Source: JOPF133 sp052144935 (GTDB lineage Bacteria > Acidobacteriota > Terriglobia > Bryobacterales > Bryobacteraceae). Taken from it: a DNA stretch of 33,590 nucleotides. Made by a program: the position numbers and the translations under genes. This document shows, in pieces, positions 14,383 through 22,522 of the stretch. Positions within the stretch are counted from its first letter, which is position 1. Each line of letters starts with the position of its first letter. The stretch covers positions 1-33,590 of the forward strand of contig JBKQPR010000150.1 of NCBI GenBank assembly GCA_052144935.1, given 5' to 3'. The notes under the pieces are model-generated. The model was not told the DNA's origin, made no database searches, and worked only from the letters and a program-made list of their open reading frames with translations.

Positions 14383-15303
14383 ATGCCTCAGGCTCTGACG
14401 GCCTCTGGGTTGACCACTGGCCATGCGCCTTTTGTAGAAGAGGCTCGCAATCGCGGAAATCTCTACATTTCACAGCCTTACGAGCTATATTCCCAGGACA
14501 ACCATGAGACCTGGGCCCGGCTCTTCTCGCGCATTCGTCCGCGTTGGGAGCGCTACGCCAACGATCGTTTCCTGGGCGGTGTGGAAGCTCTGGCCCTGCC
14601 TTCGGATCGGGTTCCCCGGTTGGCGGAAGTCAACCGCCGGCTGGCGCCTTTGACCGGATTTCAAGCCAAGCCTGTGAGCGGCTACGTTCCCGGGTTTCTC
14701 TTCTTCGATTGCCTGCGCCGCCGTGAGTTCCCCACCACCATCACGATAAGACCTGCGGATCGAATGGACTACCTGCCGGAACCGGATATTTTTCATGACA
14801 TCGCCGGGCACGTCCCCATGCATACCGAGAAGGCCTTCGCCGATACCCTGGTGCGCTTCGGCGATTGTGCCCACACCGCCGTGGAACTGACCGCGGGAAT
14901 CCCGGACCAGCGGGAGCGCGCCCGGCGGCTGACCAACATTATCAAAGCCATGTCGCGCTTCTTCTGGTTCACCGTCGAGTTTGGCCTGATGCGCGGCCCG
15001 GGCGGCCCGCGCGAGGTGGTCGCCTACGGCAGCGGTCTGCTGAGCTCGTATGGCGAGCTGGAGCACGCCATCCAGTCCGCAGAGGTGCAGCGCTACCCGC
15101 TGCAAATGGAATGGGTGATCAACCAGGGCGCTGAGATCGACCACTATCAGCCGCTGCTGTTCATCGTGGATTCGTTCGACCAGCTTTTCGACCTGGTCGA
15201 TCGCCTGGAGCGCTGGATGCGCCAGGGCAAGCTGGACAATGTGGCGCCGGGCCTGCCCGAGGTTCAGGAGGGCGATCTGCGCAGTTTCCTGGACGCGGCG
15301 TAA
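14383..15303 (+). CDS. phhA: Phenylalanine 4-monooxygenase (pterin-dependent aromatic amino acid hydroxylase)
   Basis: Converts phenylalanine to tyrosine using O2, non-haem iron and a tetrahydropterin. The iron-ligand motif PDIFHDIAGHVPMHTEKAFA supplies His 138 and His 143, and FWFTVEFGL supplies the Glu ligand at about 199. The substrate-side motif GYVPGFLFFDCLRRREFP is also typical. At 306 residues it is a catalytic domain without the N-terminal ACT regulatory domain of animal enzymes, as in most bacteria. The ATG at 14383 is fixed by the ribosome site GGGAGGGAAGC. No pterin-4a-carbinolamine dehydratase or tyrosine-degradation gene is adjacent, so it stands alone, with an inverted-repeat element 14 nt after its stop. 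Family is firm; specificity for Phe over Trp is inferred. Confidence 0.95.
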   Translation: MPQALTASGLTTGHAPFVEEARNRGNLYISQPYELYSQDNHETWARLFSRIRPRWERYANDRFLGGVEALALPSDRVPRLAEVNRRLAPLTGFQAKPVSGYVPGFLFFDCLRRREFPTTITIRPADRMDYLPEPDIFHDIAGHVPMHTEKAFADTLVRFGDCAHTAVELTAGIPDQRERARRLTNIIKAMSRFFWFTVEFGLMRGPGGPREVVAYGSGLLSSYGELEHAIQSAEVQRYPLQMEWVINQGAEIDHYQPLLFIVDSFDQLFDLVDRLERWMRQGKLDNVAPGLPEVQEGDLRSFLDAA

Positions 15304-15317
15304 CGGGGCGGGGGTCC

Positions 15318-15422
15318 GTCCTCGCCACGGAGGCGCGGAGAACACGGAGGAAGCGCGGAGTAGAATTCTCTCTGGCTTTCTCCGCGCTTCCTCCGTCTTC
15401 TCCGCGCCTCCGTGGTGAGGAC
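15318..15422. repeat. Long inverted repeat, dispersed family copy B
   Basis: Arms 15318-15360 and 15380-15422 are 43 nt each with two mismatches, around a 19-nt centre. They share the GGAGGAAGCGCGGAG word with copies A and C. The element starts 14 nt after the phenylalanine hydroxylase stop codon and lies before the permease gene at 15553. Confidence 0.92.
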
Positions 15423-15552
15423 GATGCCGGCGCACCGAGCCAAAGCCACTGTGCGCCAGCGGACACAAGGTATCGATTTCGAACCGAAGCCCCGGCCGTG
15501 CCTCCGCCTTTTTAACCGTTTAGCCCGGCCTCCGGATTGCCAATCCTCAGCT

Positions 15553-18051
15553 ATGCGCTCGTTTGGACACGATTTGAGACTTTCGCTTCGGACCTTGCGA
15601 AGGAACCCCATCCTGACGGTCGTGGCCCTCCTATCGCTCGGCATCGGGATAGGAGCGAATACCGCGATCTTCACCCTGATGGACCGCCTCCTCCTGCGCT
15701 CGCTCCCGGTCCGGCAGCCGGAGCAACTCGTGCTGTTCGCGTCCCCCGGCGGCATATCCGGTGCGGTGGAGACGAACTACAACGACGAGGTCAGTTTCTC
15801 CTGGCCGAAGTACCGTGGACTGCGCGATCGGAGCGGCCCGCTCTTCGATGGCTTGATCGCCCGGTTCCCCTTCATCGCCAGCCTCGCCGGGAAGGCGCAG
15901 GCGGAGAGCGTCCAAGGCGAACTGGTCAGCGGTAACTATTTCGCGGTTCTCGGCGTTCACCCAGCCCTCGGGCGGCTGATCTCCGATGAGGATGCCCTTG
16001 CGCGCGGCGGAAATCCGGTAGCCGTCCTGAGTTACGGTTATTGGATGCGCCAGTTTGGGGGACAGCCGGAGATCCTCAATCAGAGCATCATCGTCAACAA
16101 CCACGCCTTGACCATCGTGGGCGTGGCGCAGGCTGGTTTTCAGTCGGTCGGCGCCGGTGAAGCGCCCGAAGTCTTCGTTCCGATCACCATGCTCGGTGAA
16201 ATGATGCCGCGGTTCGACGCCTTGGAAAACTCCCATGCCTACTGGCTGAACATCTTTGGCCGCCTGAAACCCGGTGTGTCGCGGCAGCGGGCCGAAGCGG
16301 CCATGGCGGTTCCGTGGCGCAGCGTCCTGGAAGACGACGTCAAGACGTTTCCGCGCGGGTCCGCCGCCAGGCGCGAACAGTACCTCAACAAGAAGCTGGA
16401 ACTGCGCGACGGCGCGAAGGGAATCTCCGCCGTGCGCGACGATCTTGCCGTGCCGCTTTACCTGCTGATGGGGATGGTCGGTCTGGTCTTGCTGATCGCC
16501 TGTGCCAACGTGGCCAGCCTGCTGCTGTCTCGCGCGGCGGCACGTACCAGGGAACTCGCGATTCGCGTATCCCTCGGGGCGACACGCTGGCGGCTGATCC
16601 AGCACCTGCTCGCCGAGGTGGCCGTCCTGTCGCTTGCGGGAGGCGCCCTCGGCCTGTTGCTGGCTTCGTGGTCCGGATCGCTTCTCTTGCGGCTGCTCCC
16701 GCAAGGAATCCCGATCGCCGGCATCACCGCCGAACCGGACGGCCGGGTGCTGGCATTCGCCGCCGCCCTATCCATCCTAACGGGCGTCCTTTTCGGCTGC
16801 GTGCCGGCCATGCGAACCACCCACCCCGATGTGGCCCCCGCGCTCAAAGAGCAGACCGCCGCCTCAGTAGGCGGCCACGCCCGGTTCCGCAGGGCCCTGG
16901 TTGCCTGCCAGATGGCGCTCTCGGCGGTCCTGTTGGGGGCTTCGGCGATGTGCGCGCACAGCCTTTACAACATCCGCACGCTGAACCCCGGCTTTCGCGC
17001 CGATCATATCGTCGCCTTCTCCATCAGCCCGCGGATCAGCGGCTACACCGGCCCGCGAGCGCTCGAATTGTTCGATGAAGTGAAGCGTTCGTTGCCCTCG
17101 GTTCCCGGCGTGACCGCGGTCTCCATGGCGAAGATGCCGCTGGTTACCAATTCCATCGATGAGAGCGGGTACCGGATCGAAGGCTACCAATCGTCCGATG
17201 GCGATGCCGTATCGCTGAATCAGAACTACGTGGGGGCCGGATTTTTCAGCCTCATGGGCATCCCGCTGATGGCCGGCCGCGAGTTCCGGGAGAGCGACGG
17301 CCCGGCTTCCACTCCGGTGGCCGTGATCAATGAATCGCTGGCGAAGAAGTTCTTCGACGGCCGCAATCCGCTCGGCCAGCACCTCCTCGCGGCGAGCCGC
17401 GGTAAGTTCAATTACGAAATCGTCGGCATCGTCAAAGACGCCAAGTACGACGATCTGAAGGAGTCGCCCAAGCCGTTCGCCTATTTCGCCGCCGCGCAGG
17501 ATGGCTTGCCAGGGCCCATGACGTTCTACCTCCGCAGCGCGCTGGCGCCCCAGTCGATGGCCGCGTCCCTTCGCCAGATGATGCGCCGCCTGGACGCGAA
17601 CCTCCCGCTTCAGGGACCCAGGACCTTGGAAGGCCAGATCATGGAATCGGTCTTTCTCGACCGCATGCTGGCGGCCCTGGCGGCGGTCTTTGCCTCGCTC
17701 GCCACGGTCCTCGCGGCCATCGGCCTTTACGGCGTGATTGCCTGGACGGTCACCCTTCGCCGGCGCGAGATCGGCATCCGCATGGCTCTCGGCGCCGGCC
17801 CGGGCGACGTCATGCGCATGGTCTTCCGCGAGGTGCTGTGGTTGGGAATCGCCGGACTGGCCTTGGCCGCTCCCGTGTGGTTCGCGCTGGCCCGGCTGCT
17901 GGGTTCGCAGCTCTTCGGAGTCGCGGCCAACGACCCGCTCGCCCTGGGCGGCGCCGTCGCCGTCCTTGCCATGGCCGCCTGCGCCGCTGGGTTCATCCCG
18001 GCATTCCGTGCGTCGCGCATTCATCCGAATTCCGCCATCCACTTCGAATAG
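15553..18051 (+). CDS. ADOP-family duplicated permease (FtsX/MacB type)
   Basis: An 832-residue membrane protein with two MacB/FtsX-like halves. The first starts at MRSFGHDLRLSLRTLRRNP with a membrane helix (TVVALLSLGIGIGANTAIF), then a large periplasmic core (about 45-290), then three helices around LYLLMGMVGLVLLIACANVA and RTRELAIRVSLGATRWRL. The second half begins at FRRALVACQMALSAVLLGAS, has another periplasmic core and closes with RRREIGIRMALGAGPGDVM, more helices and FRASRIHPNSAIHFE. This is the acidobacterial duplicated orphan permease pattern, and no ATPase gene lies nearby. The start at 15553 matches the family N-terminus; the frame is open 141 nt further upstream into the inverted repeat. 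Substrate is unknown; MacB relatives drive efflux or lipoprotein/toxin transport. Confidence 0.92.
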   Translation: MRSFGHDLRLSLRTLRRNPILTVVALLSLGIGIGANTAIFTLMDRLLLRSLPVRQPEQLVLFASPGGISGAVETNYNDEVSFSWPKYRGLRDRSGPLFDGLIARFPFIASLAGKAQAESVQGELVSGNYFAVLGVHPALGRLISDEDALARGGNPVAVLSYGYWMRQFGGQPEILNQSIIVNNHALTIVGVAQAGFQSVGAGEAPEVFVPITMLGEMMPRFDALENSHAYWLNIFGRLKPGVSRQRAEAAMAVPWRSVLEDDVKTFPRGSAARREQYLNKKLELRDGAKGISAVRDDLAVPLYLLMGMVGLVLLIACANVASLLLSRAAARTRELAIRVSLGATRWRLIQHLLAEVAVLSLAGGALGLLLASWSGSLLLRLLPQGIPIAGITAEPDGRVLAFAAALSILTGVLFGCVPAMRTTHPDVAPALKEQTAASVGGHARFRRALVACQMALSAVLLGASAMCAHSLYNIRTLNPGFRADHIVAFSISPRISGYTGPRALELFDEVKRSLPSVPGVTAVSMAKMPLVTNSIDESGYRIEGYQSSDGDAVSLNQNYVGAGFFSLMGIPLMAGREFRESDGPASTPVAVINESLAKKFFDGRNPLGQHLLAASRGKFNYEIVGIVKDAKYDDLKESPKPFAYFAAAQDGLPGPMTFYLRSALAPQSMAASLRQMMRRLDANLPLQGPRTLEGQIMESVFLDRMLAALAAVFASLATVLAAIGLYGVIAWTVTLRRREIGIRMALGAGPGDVMRMVFREVLWLGIAGLALAAPVWFALARLLGSQLFGVAANDPLALGGAVAVLAMAACAAGFIPAFRASRIHPNSAIHFE

Positions 18052-18309
18052 GCAACATCCGCCGGCAACCGTTCGCGGCCGGTCCGCCTGGTTTCGAATG
18101 GCCTCGCCGGGTGCCATCGATGGTTGGCCGGATGCGGAAGGACTGCGATGCAAGCAGGAATACGTAGGAACCATCGAAGGGGCACATCGACAGATTCGCC
18201 CTTAGCCCAGGCGACGGCTTGTTTGGGCGCTGGCAATGAGCCGCCGGCCGGCTGCGGTGCGCTTAGTTGGGGTCGCTCTTCCGTCATTCTGCCTCCATCG
18301 TAAACCCCG

Positions 18310-18325
18310 TATAATGCGGCTGGAG
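18310..18325 (+). promoter_or_regulatory. Candidate -10 box and ribosome site for the nitrilase gene
   Basis: A perfect TATAAT at 18310-18315 precedes GGAG (18322-18325) and the ATG at 18335. A weak -35 candidate TTCTGC lies at 18287-18292 (17-bp spacing). The leader would be very short. The 283-bp gap before it (18052-18334) holds no supported gene. Confidence 0.4.
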
Positions 18326-18334
18326 CGACCTACT

Positions 18335-19192
18335 ATGCCCGTGACAGTGGCGGTGGTGCAAGCCGGCGCCGTGATGTTCGATAGCGAAGCCAGTATCGCC
18401 AAGGCGGAAGGACTCGTGGCCGAGGCTGCGGGGGCGCCCCCTGGTCCCGCCGCCCGACTGGTGGTGTTTCCCGAGGCCTTCATCGGCGGCTATCCGAAAG
18501 GCGAAGATTTCGGCGCGCGCGTGGGGTCGCGCAGCGCGGAGGGCCGCAAGCTGTTCCGCCGTTACTTCGAAGGCGCGGTGGATGTCCCTGGGCCGGCCAC
18601 GCTGCGGCTCGGATGGGCGGCCAGGGATCACGGCGTCTGGCTGGTCATCGGCGTGATCGAACGCGACGGCGGCACACTCTACTGCACGGCCCTGTTCTTC
18701 GCGCCCGACGGCTCGCTGGCCGGCAAGCATCGCAAGCTGATGCCGACCGGCATGGAGCGGCTGATCTGGGGCTTCGGCGACGGATCCACGCTGCCGGTGA
18801 TCGAGACCGGTTTCGGACGCATCGGCGCGGTGATCTGCTGGGAGAATTACATGCCGCTGCTGCGCGCCGCCATGTACCAGCGGGGGATTCAGTTGTATTG
18901 CGCTCCCACGGTGGACGATCGCGAGACCTGGCCGGTGAGCATGCGGCACATCGCGCTGGAGGGGCGCTGCTTCGTGCTATCGGCGTGCCAGTACACGGAA
19001 CTGATTCGCGGCGGCAGCATGATCGTGGGGCCGCTCGGCAATCTGCGGGCGGGCCCCTGCTATGACCGGGAGTGCATTCTGACGGCCGATCTGGATCTCG
19101 GCGAGGTCGCCGAAGGGAAGTTCGACCTGGACGTGGCCGGTCACTACGCGCGGCCCGACGTCTTCCGGCTGGACGTGGCGGGCCTCAAATAG
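18335..19192 (+). CDS. Nitrilase (carbon-nitrogen hydrolase family)
   Basis: Hydrolyses a nitrile to the carboxylic acid and ammonia. The Glu-Lys-Cys triad is visible: Glu 47 in FPEAFIGGYPKGEDFG, Lys 134 in HRKLMPTGMERLIWG and Cys 168 in GAVICWENYMPLL. The GGYPKG and CWENYMP wording points to true nitrilases (EC 3.5.5.1) rather than amidases or carbamoylases. At 285 residues it lacks the 30-60-residue C-terminal tail of many oligomerising nitrilases, so its assembly may differ. GGAG at 18322-18325 fixes the start at 18335; the frame is open 99 nt further upstream without a ribosome site. It stands alone, convergent with the decayed toxin gene downstream. Natural substrate is unknown. Confidence 0.93.
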   Translation: MPVTVAVVQAGAVMFDSEASIAKAEGLVAEAAGAPPGPAARLVVFPEAFIGGYPKGEDFGARVGSRSAEGRKLFRRYFEGAVDVPGPATLRLGWAARDHGVWLVIGVIERDGGTLYCTALFFAPDGSLAGKHRKLMPTGMERLIWGFGDGSTLPVIETGFGRIGAVICWENYMPLLRAAMYQRGIQLYCAPTVDDRETWPVSMRHIALEGRCFVLSACQYTELIRGGSMIVGPLGNLRAGPCYDRECILTADLDLGEVAEGKFDLDVAGHYARPDVFRLDVAGLK

Positions 19193-19255
19193 CCGTGGCT
19201 GGTGCGGGAAGCCACTCCCTTCGGGGCGCCCTCGGGGCCGGCTGGGATCGGAGTT

Positions 19256-19599
19256 TCAAACTGGCAACCGGCGGAAATGGTTCTCCCATTCCTCGGCCTC
19301 GGAGACATGCCAGATCAGGGGAATTTTTTCGATCGCCTGTCCCATCGGCATCGATCTTGGAACCAGGATCAGGCCCGGACTGTCGCTGCCTGCGATGAAC
19401 CCTCCGAAGTGCCGCGGCATCGTGCGGACATCGTGGGTTGCCATAACCCGGCCCAGCGGCCGGGCGACAGCGAGAACCTCCGGCTCCGGCATGCTTTCAG
19501 GAATGACGCCCTGTGGCAATTCGAAATCCACTTCCGGTTCGCGGCGAAGAATCCTGCGACGATATCTTGGTCGAGATTGGCGTCAACGAGAAAACGGAC
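19256..19599 (-). pseudogene. Broken DUF5615-type PIN-like toxin gene
   Basis: Two frames together spell one protein. From about 19599 downwards one frame reads VRFLVDANLDQDIVAGF, the acidic N-terminus of PIN-like DUF5615 proteins. After a shift near 19545-19550 another frame reads REPEVDFELPQGVIPE, then LAVARPLGRVMATHDVRTMP, then SPGLILVPRSMPMGQAIEKI. The THDVRTMP block and the DAN/acidic start are characteristic of this predicted RNase toxin family. No ATG, GTG or TTG opens the first frame, and no DUF433-like antitoxin partner is present; the next gene begins 120 bp away on the other strand. The C-terminal frame alone could encode 91 residues from an internal ATG at 19531. Most likely a dead remnant, unless the frame break is a sequencing error. 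Confidence 0.75.
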
Positions 19600-19663
19600 C
19601 GCAAGCTACCTCGGTTGCACCCTGCCGCGAACCCTCCTTCCCGCGCTACCCCTCTTTTCGATA

Positions 19664-19713
19664 TACTAGGGAGCGATTTCTCCTGATCACTCGAGAACGG
19701 CACGAAAGGAAGG
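19664..19713 (+). promoter_or_regulatory. Candidate promoter and ribosome site for the molybdenum hydroxylase operon
   Basis: TATACT at 19664-19669 is a reasonable -10 box, though no good -35 is visible. AAAGGAAGG at 19705-19713 is a strong ribosome site 7 nt before the GTG start at 19720 and decides that start. Confidence 0.4.
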
Positions 19714-19719
19714 TGTCTG

Positions 19720-20349
19720 GTGAGTTCAAAGAAAGACCCCGAACTGCCCGCGCGGACGAAATCCGGCTTTTCCCGCCGCGGTTTTATCCGTGGCGTGGGA
19801 ATCGGAAGCGGCGCTCTGAGCACGGGCCTGTTACAAAGGGAAGCCGCCGCCGCTCCGGCCGCCGTGGTGGGGCCCGGACCGGTGGCGATCGCCTTAACCA
19901 TCAACGGAAAAGCGGTCAACGTAACGGTGGAACCGCGCGTCACGCTGCTGGATGCGATGCGCAACTACCTCGACATGACCGGCGCCAAGCGGGTCTGCGA
20001 CCGCGGCGTCTGCGGCGCTTGTACTGTGCTCGTCAATGGCAAGTCCGTGTACAGTTGCAACATACTGGCCATCGATGCGCAGGGCAAGAAGATCGAAACC
20101 ATTGAAGGACTGCCGGTGAACAATCCGGTCTCGGCGGCCTTCGTCAATCACGATGCCCAGCAGTGCGGATACTGCACCTCGGGATTCGTCATGGCGGCCC
20201 GGGGCTTTTTGCTGGAACACCCCAACCCCACCGAAGCGGATGTGGAGCACGGCCTATGCGGCAATCTGTGCCGCTGCGGCACCTACATGGGAGTGCGCCA
20301 GGCCGTGGTGGAAGCCGCCAAGGGGATGAAAGGAGCTAACAATGGCTGA
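19720..20349 (+). CDS. Molybdenum hydroxylase 2Fe-2S subunit with Tat signal (PaoA/XdhC-like)
   Basis: Electron-transfer subunit carrying two [2Fe-2S] clusters, 209 residues. A twin-arginine signal (SRRGFIRG, about 18-25, then a moderately hydrophobic Gly/Ala stretch to about 47) predicts folded export across the inner membrane. The plant-ferredoxin-type cluster ligands are Cys 93, 98, 101 and 113 (CDRGVCGACTVLVNGKSVYSC region). The second cluster ligands are Cys 149, 152, 184 and 186 (CGYC and CRC). It is first of three coupled genes; the other two subunits lack signals and would be carried with it, as in periplasmic aldehyde oxidoreductase PaoABC. It overlaps the next gene by 8 nt. The assignment as exported aldehyde oxidoreductase rather than xanthine dehydrogenase is by architecture, not by substrate evidence. 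Confidence 0.93.
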   Translation: MSSKKDPELPARTKSGFSRRGFIRGVGIGSGALSTGLLQREAAAAPAAVVGPGPVAIALTINGKAVNVTVEPRVTLLDAMRNYLDMTGAKRVCDRGVCGACTVLVNGKSVYSCNILAIDAQGKKIETIEGLPVNNPVSAAFVNHDAQQCGYCTSGFVMAARGFLLEHPNPTEADVEHGLCGNLCRCGTYMGVRQAVVEAAKGMKGANNG

Positions 20350-22522
20350 CACGCCCGACTATAGCTGGCCGCCGATGGAAAAACGCAAGGTCATCGGTAC
20401 GTCTCCGTTGCGTCTGGATGGCCCGCAGAAGTCATCCGGCCGCGCCAAGTACTCTTCGGACATGAACCTGAAGGACATGCTCTTCGGCGTCTATCTGACC
20501 AGCCCGCACGCGCATGCCCGCGTCGTGAGCCTCGACACCAGCGATGCCGAACGCAGCCCCGGCGTGCAGTCGGTGTACGCTGCGGCCAAGGCCGGCACGG
20601 AGGTTCAATGGGAGGGCTTCGAAATCGCCGCCGTGGCCGCCACCACCGAGGAGCAGGCTCGGGACGCGGTCCGCAAGATCAAGGTCTCTTATGAAGTGCT
20701 GCCCCACCTGGTGAAGGATGACGACCTGGCCAAGGCCGGCACGCGCGCCAGGCAGGGCGGGGAAACCGTGACGGGCGATCCCGACAAGGCGCTTCAGGAA
20801 GCCGAAGCGGTCTCCGAGGGCTACTACGGCTTCGCCGTGGTGACGCACTGCTGCCTGGAAACGCACGGCCTGGTGATCCAGTGGATGCCGGGCAACGATC
20901 CCTCCGGCGCCAACGACCGCGTCAATGTGTGGCCGTCCACGCAGAATATGCCGGGCTATGCTGGCGACCTGGGCAACAACCTGAAAGTGCCGGCCACCAA
21001 TATCAAGGTCCGGATGGATTACATTGGCGGCGGTTTCGGCAGCAAGTTCAGTCCGGACGCCTGGGCGATTGTGGGCGCCAATCTCTCCAAGAAGGCCGGG
21101 GGGCGTCCCGTGAAGCTGTTTTTGGATCGCGCGACCGACCAGATGATCGCCGGCAACCGTCCCTCGGCGTACGGCAAGATCAAGGTCGGCGGAAAAAAAG
21201 ACGGCACCATCACCGCCTTCACCTACGAGGGGTGGGGCAGCGGCGGCTTCACCCCGACGAACCCTCCGGACCAGCCTTACATTTTCACCAGGGTGCCGAA
21301 TAGCCGGCGGGTGCGAACCGCGATTTCGGTGAATGGCGGCTCGCAACGCGCCTGGAGAGCGCCGGGCAACCAGGCCGCTACCTTCCTCACCTGCTGCGCG
21401 ATCGAGGATTTCGCCCACAAAATCGGCAAAGATCCGCTGGAAGTTTTCAAGCTGAACGCGCAATACGCGCCGGAAGCGCGTGTGGAAACGTATCGCTACC
21501 AGTTGGATAAGGCCGCCGAGCTGGCCGAGTGGAAGAAGCTGTGGCATCCGCGCGGGCAGGGCGATTCGGGCCCGGTGAAGCGCGGAATGGGCATCGGGGT
21601 GGGCGCCTGGAACGGCTTGGGCCACGCCAGCCAGTGCCGCGCGGTCATCAACCCGGATGGCTCGGTTTCGATCGAAATCGATACGCAGGATTTGGGGACC
21701 GGCACCAAGACCATCATCACCCAGGTGGCCGCCGAAACTTTCGGCCTTCCGCTCAACCAGATAAAGCTGGTGACCGGCAACAACGACCTGCCGCCGGATG
21801 GCGCTTCGGGCGGCTCGACCACTGTGGGCGGCGTCTCCACTTCTACGCGCAAAGCCACCATCAACGCGCTGGACAAGCTGTTTGCAGCGGTGGCCCCCGA
21901 TCTGGGTGTGCCGGCCAATCAGTTGGAAGCTGTCGACGCCCACATCCGGGTGAAGGGCAACCCCAACAAGAGCCTCACCTGGGTGGCCGCCTGCCGCAAG
22001 CTGGGGACCAATGCAATTTCCGAAATGGGCACATACAACGGCCGCCAGCAGGACACGGCCGGCCTCGCCACGGGCGGCGCGGCGGGGGCTCAAATCGCAG
22101 ACGTTTCGGTGGACACCGAAACCGGCATCGTGAAGATCAACCGCTACGTGGCGGTGAACGATTGCGGCATGGTGATCAATCCGCGGCTGGCCGAGAGCCA
22201 GGTATACGGGGCCATCACCATGGGAATCAGCACGGCCTTGTTCGAAGAGCGGGTGATGGATCAGCAGACCGGCAAGATGCTCAACCCGGACATGGAGTTC
22301 TACAAGCTGGCGGGCATCGCGGATATCGGCAACATCGTGGTGCACATGGATATCCGGCCGGAGAACGACAAGCGCGGCGTGATTGGGCTGGGCGAGCCGC
22401 CGGCGATCCCCATTTGCGCCGCCGTGGCCAATGCCGTGGCCAACGCCATTGGAGTGCGGGTGCCGCAGATTCCGCTCACCCCGGATCGCGTGCTGGCCGC
22501 GCTGGAAGGGAGGAACGCCTGA
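20342..22522 (+). CDS. Molybdenum hydroxylase Mo-cofactor-binding large subunit (PaoC/XDH-like)
   Basis: Catalytic subunit of 726 residues binding the molybdopterin cofactor. The N-terminal aldehyde-oxidase a/b hammerhead domain spans about 15-125 (GPQKSSGRAKYSSDMNLKDM). The Mo-binding domains follow with GGGFGSKFSPDAW, QRAWRAPGNQAAT, DLGTGTKTIITQVAAETFG and DGASGGSTTVGGVS. Near the C-terminus GLGEPPAIP supplies the expected catalytic Glu at about 685. A ribosome site AAGGAGCTAAC lies inside the upstream gene. The next gene starts within the stop codon (TGATG), so all three subunits are coupled. The gene order small-Mo-FAD differs from the small-FAD-Mo order of paoABC. It has no signal of its own. 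Likely substrates are aldehydes or N-heterocycles. Confidence 0.95.
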   Translation: MADTPDYSWPPMEKRKVIGTSPLRLDGPQKSSGRAKYSSDMNLKDMLFGVYLTSPHAHARVVSLDTSDAERSPGVQSVYAAAKAGTEVQWEGFEIAAVAATTEEQARDAVRKIKVSYEVLPHLVKDDDLAKAGTRARQGGETVTGDPDKALQEAEAVSEGYYGFAVVTHCCLETHGLVIQWMPGNDPSGANDRVNVWPSTQNMPGYAGDLGNNLKVPATNIKVRMDYIGGGFGSKFSPDAWAIVGANLSKKAGGRPVKLFLDRATDQMIAGNRPSAYGKIKVGGKKDGTITAFTYEGWGSGGFTPTNPPDQPYIFTRVPNSRRVRTAISVNGGSQRAWRAPGNQAATFLTCCAIEDFAHKIGKDPLEVFKLNAQYAPEARVETYRYQLDKAAELAEWKKLWHPRGQGDSGPVKRGMGIGVGAWNGLGHASQCRAVINPDGSVSIEIDTQDLGTGTKTIITQVAAETFGLPLNQIKLVTGNNDLPPDGASGGSTTVGGVSTSTRKATINALDKLFAAVAPDLGVPANQLEAVDAHIRVKGNPNKSLTWVAACRKLGTNAISEMGTYNGRQQDTAGLATGGAAGAQIADVSVDTETGIVKINRYVAVNDCGMVINPRLAESQVYGAITMGISTALFEERVMDQQTGKMLNPDMEFYKLAGIADIGNIVVHMDIRPENDKRGVIGLGEPPAIPICAAVANAVANAIGVRVPQIPLTPDRVLAALEGRNA

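Noticed and set aside
15412..15552. Extended N-terminus of the permease from an earlier ATG/GTG
   Set aside because: The extra 47 residues come partly from the inverted repeat and do not resemble the family; MRSFGHDLRLSLRTL matches the usual start.
19202..19669. 155-residue plus-strand frame after the nitrilase gene
   Set aside because: Antisense to the toxin remnant, which has recognisable family motifs on the other strand.
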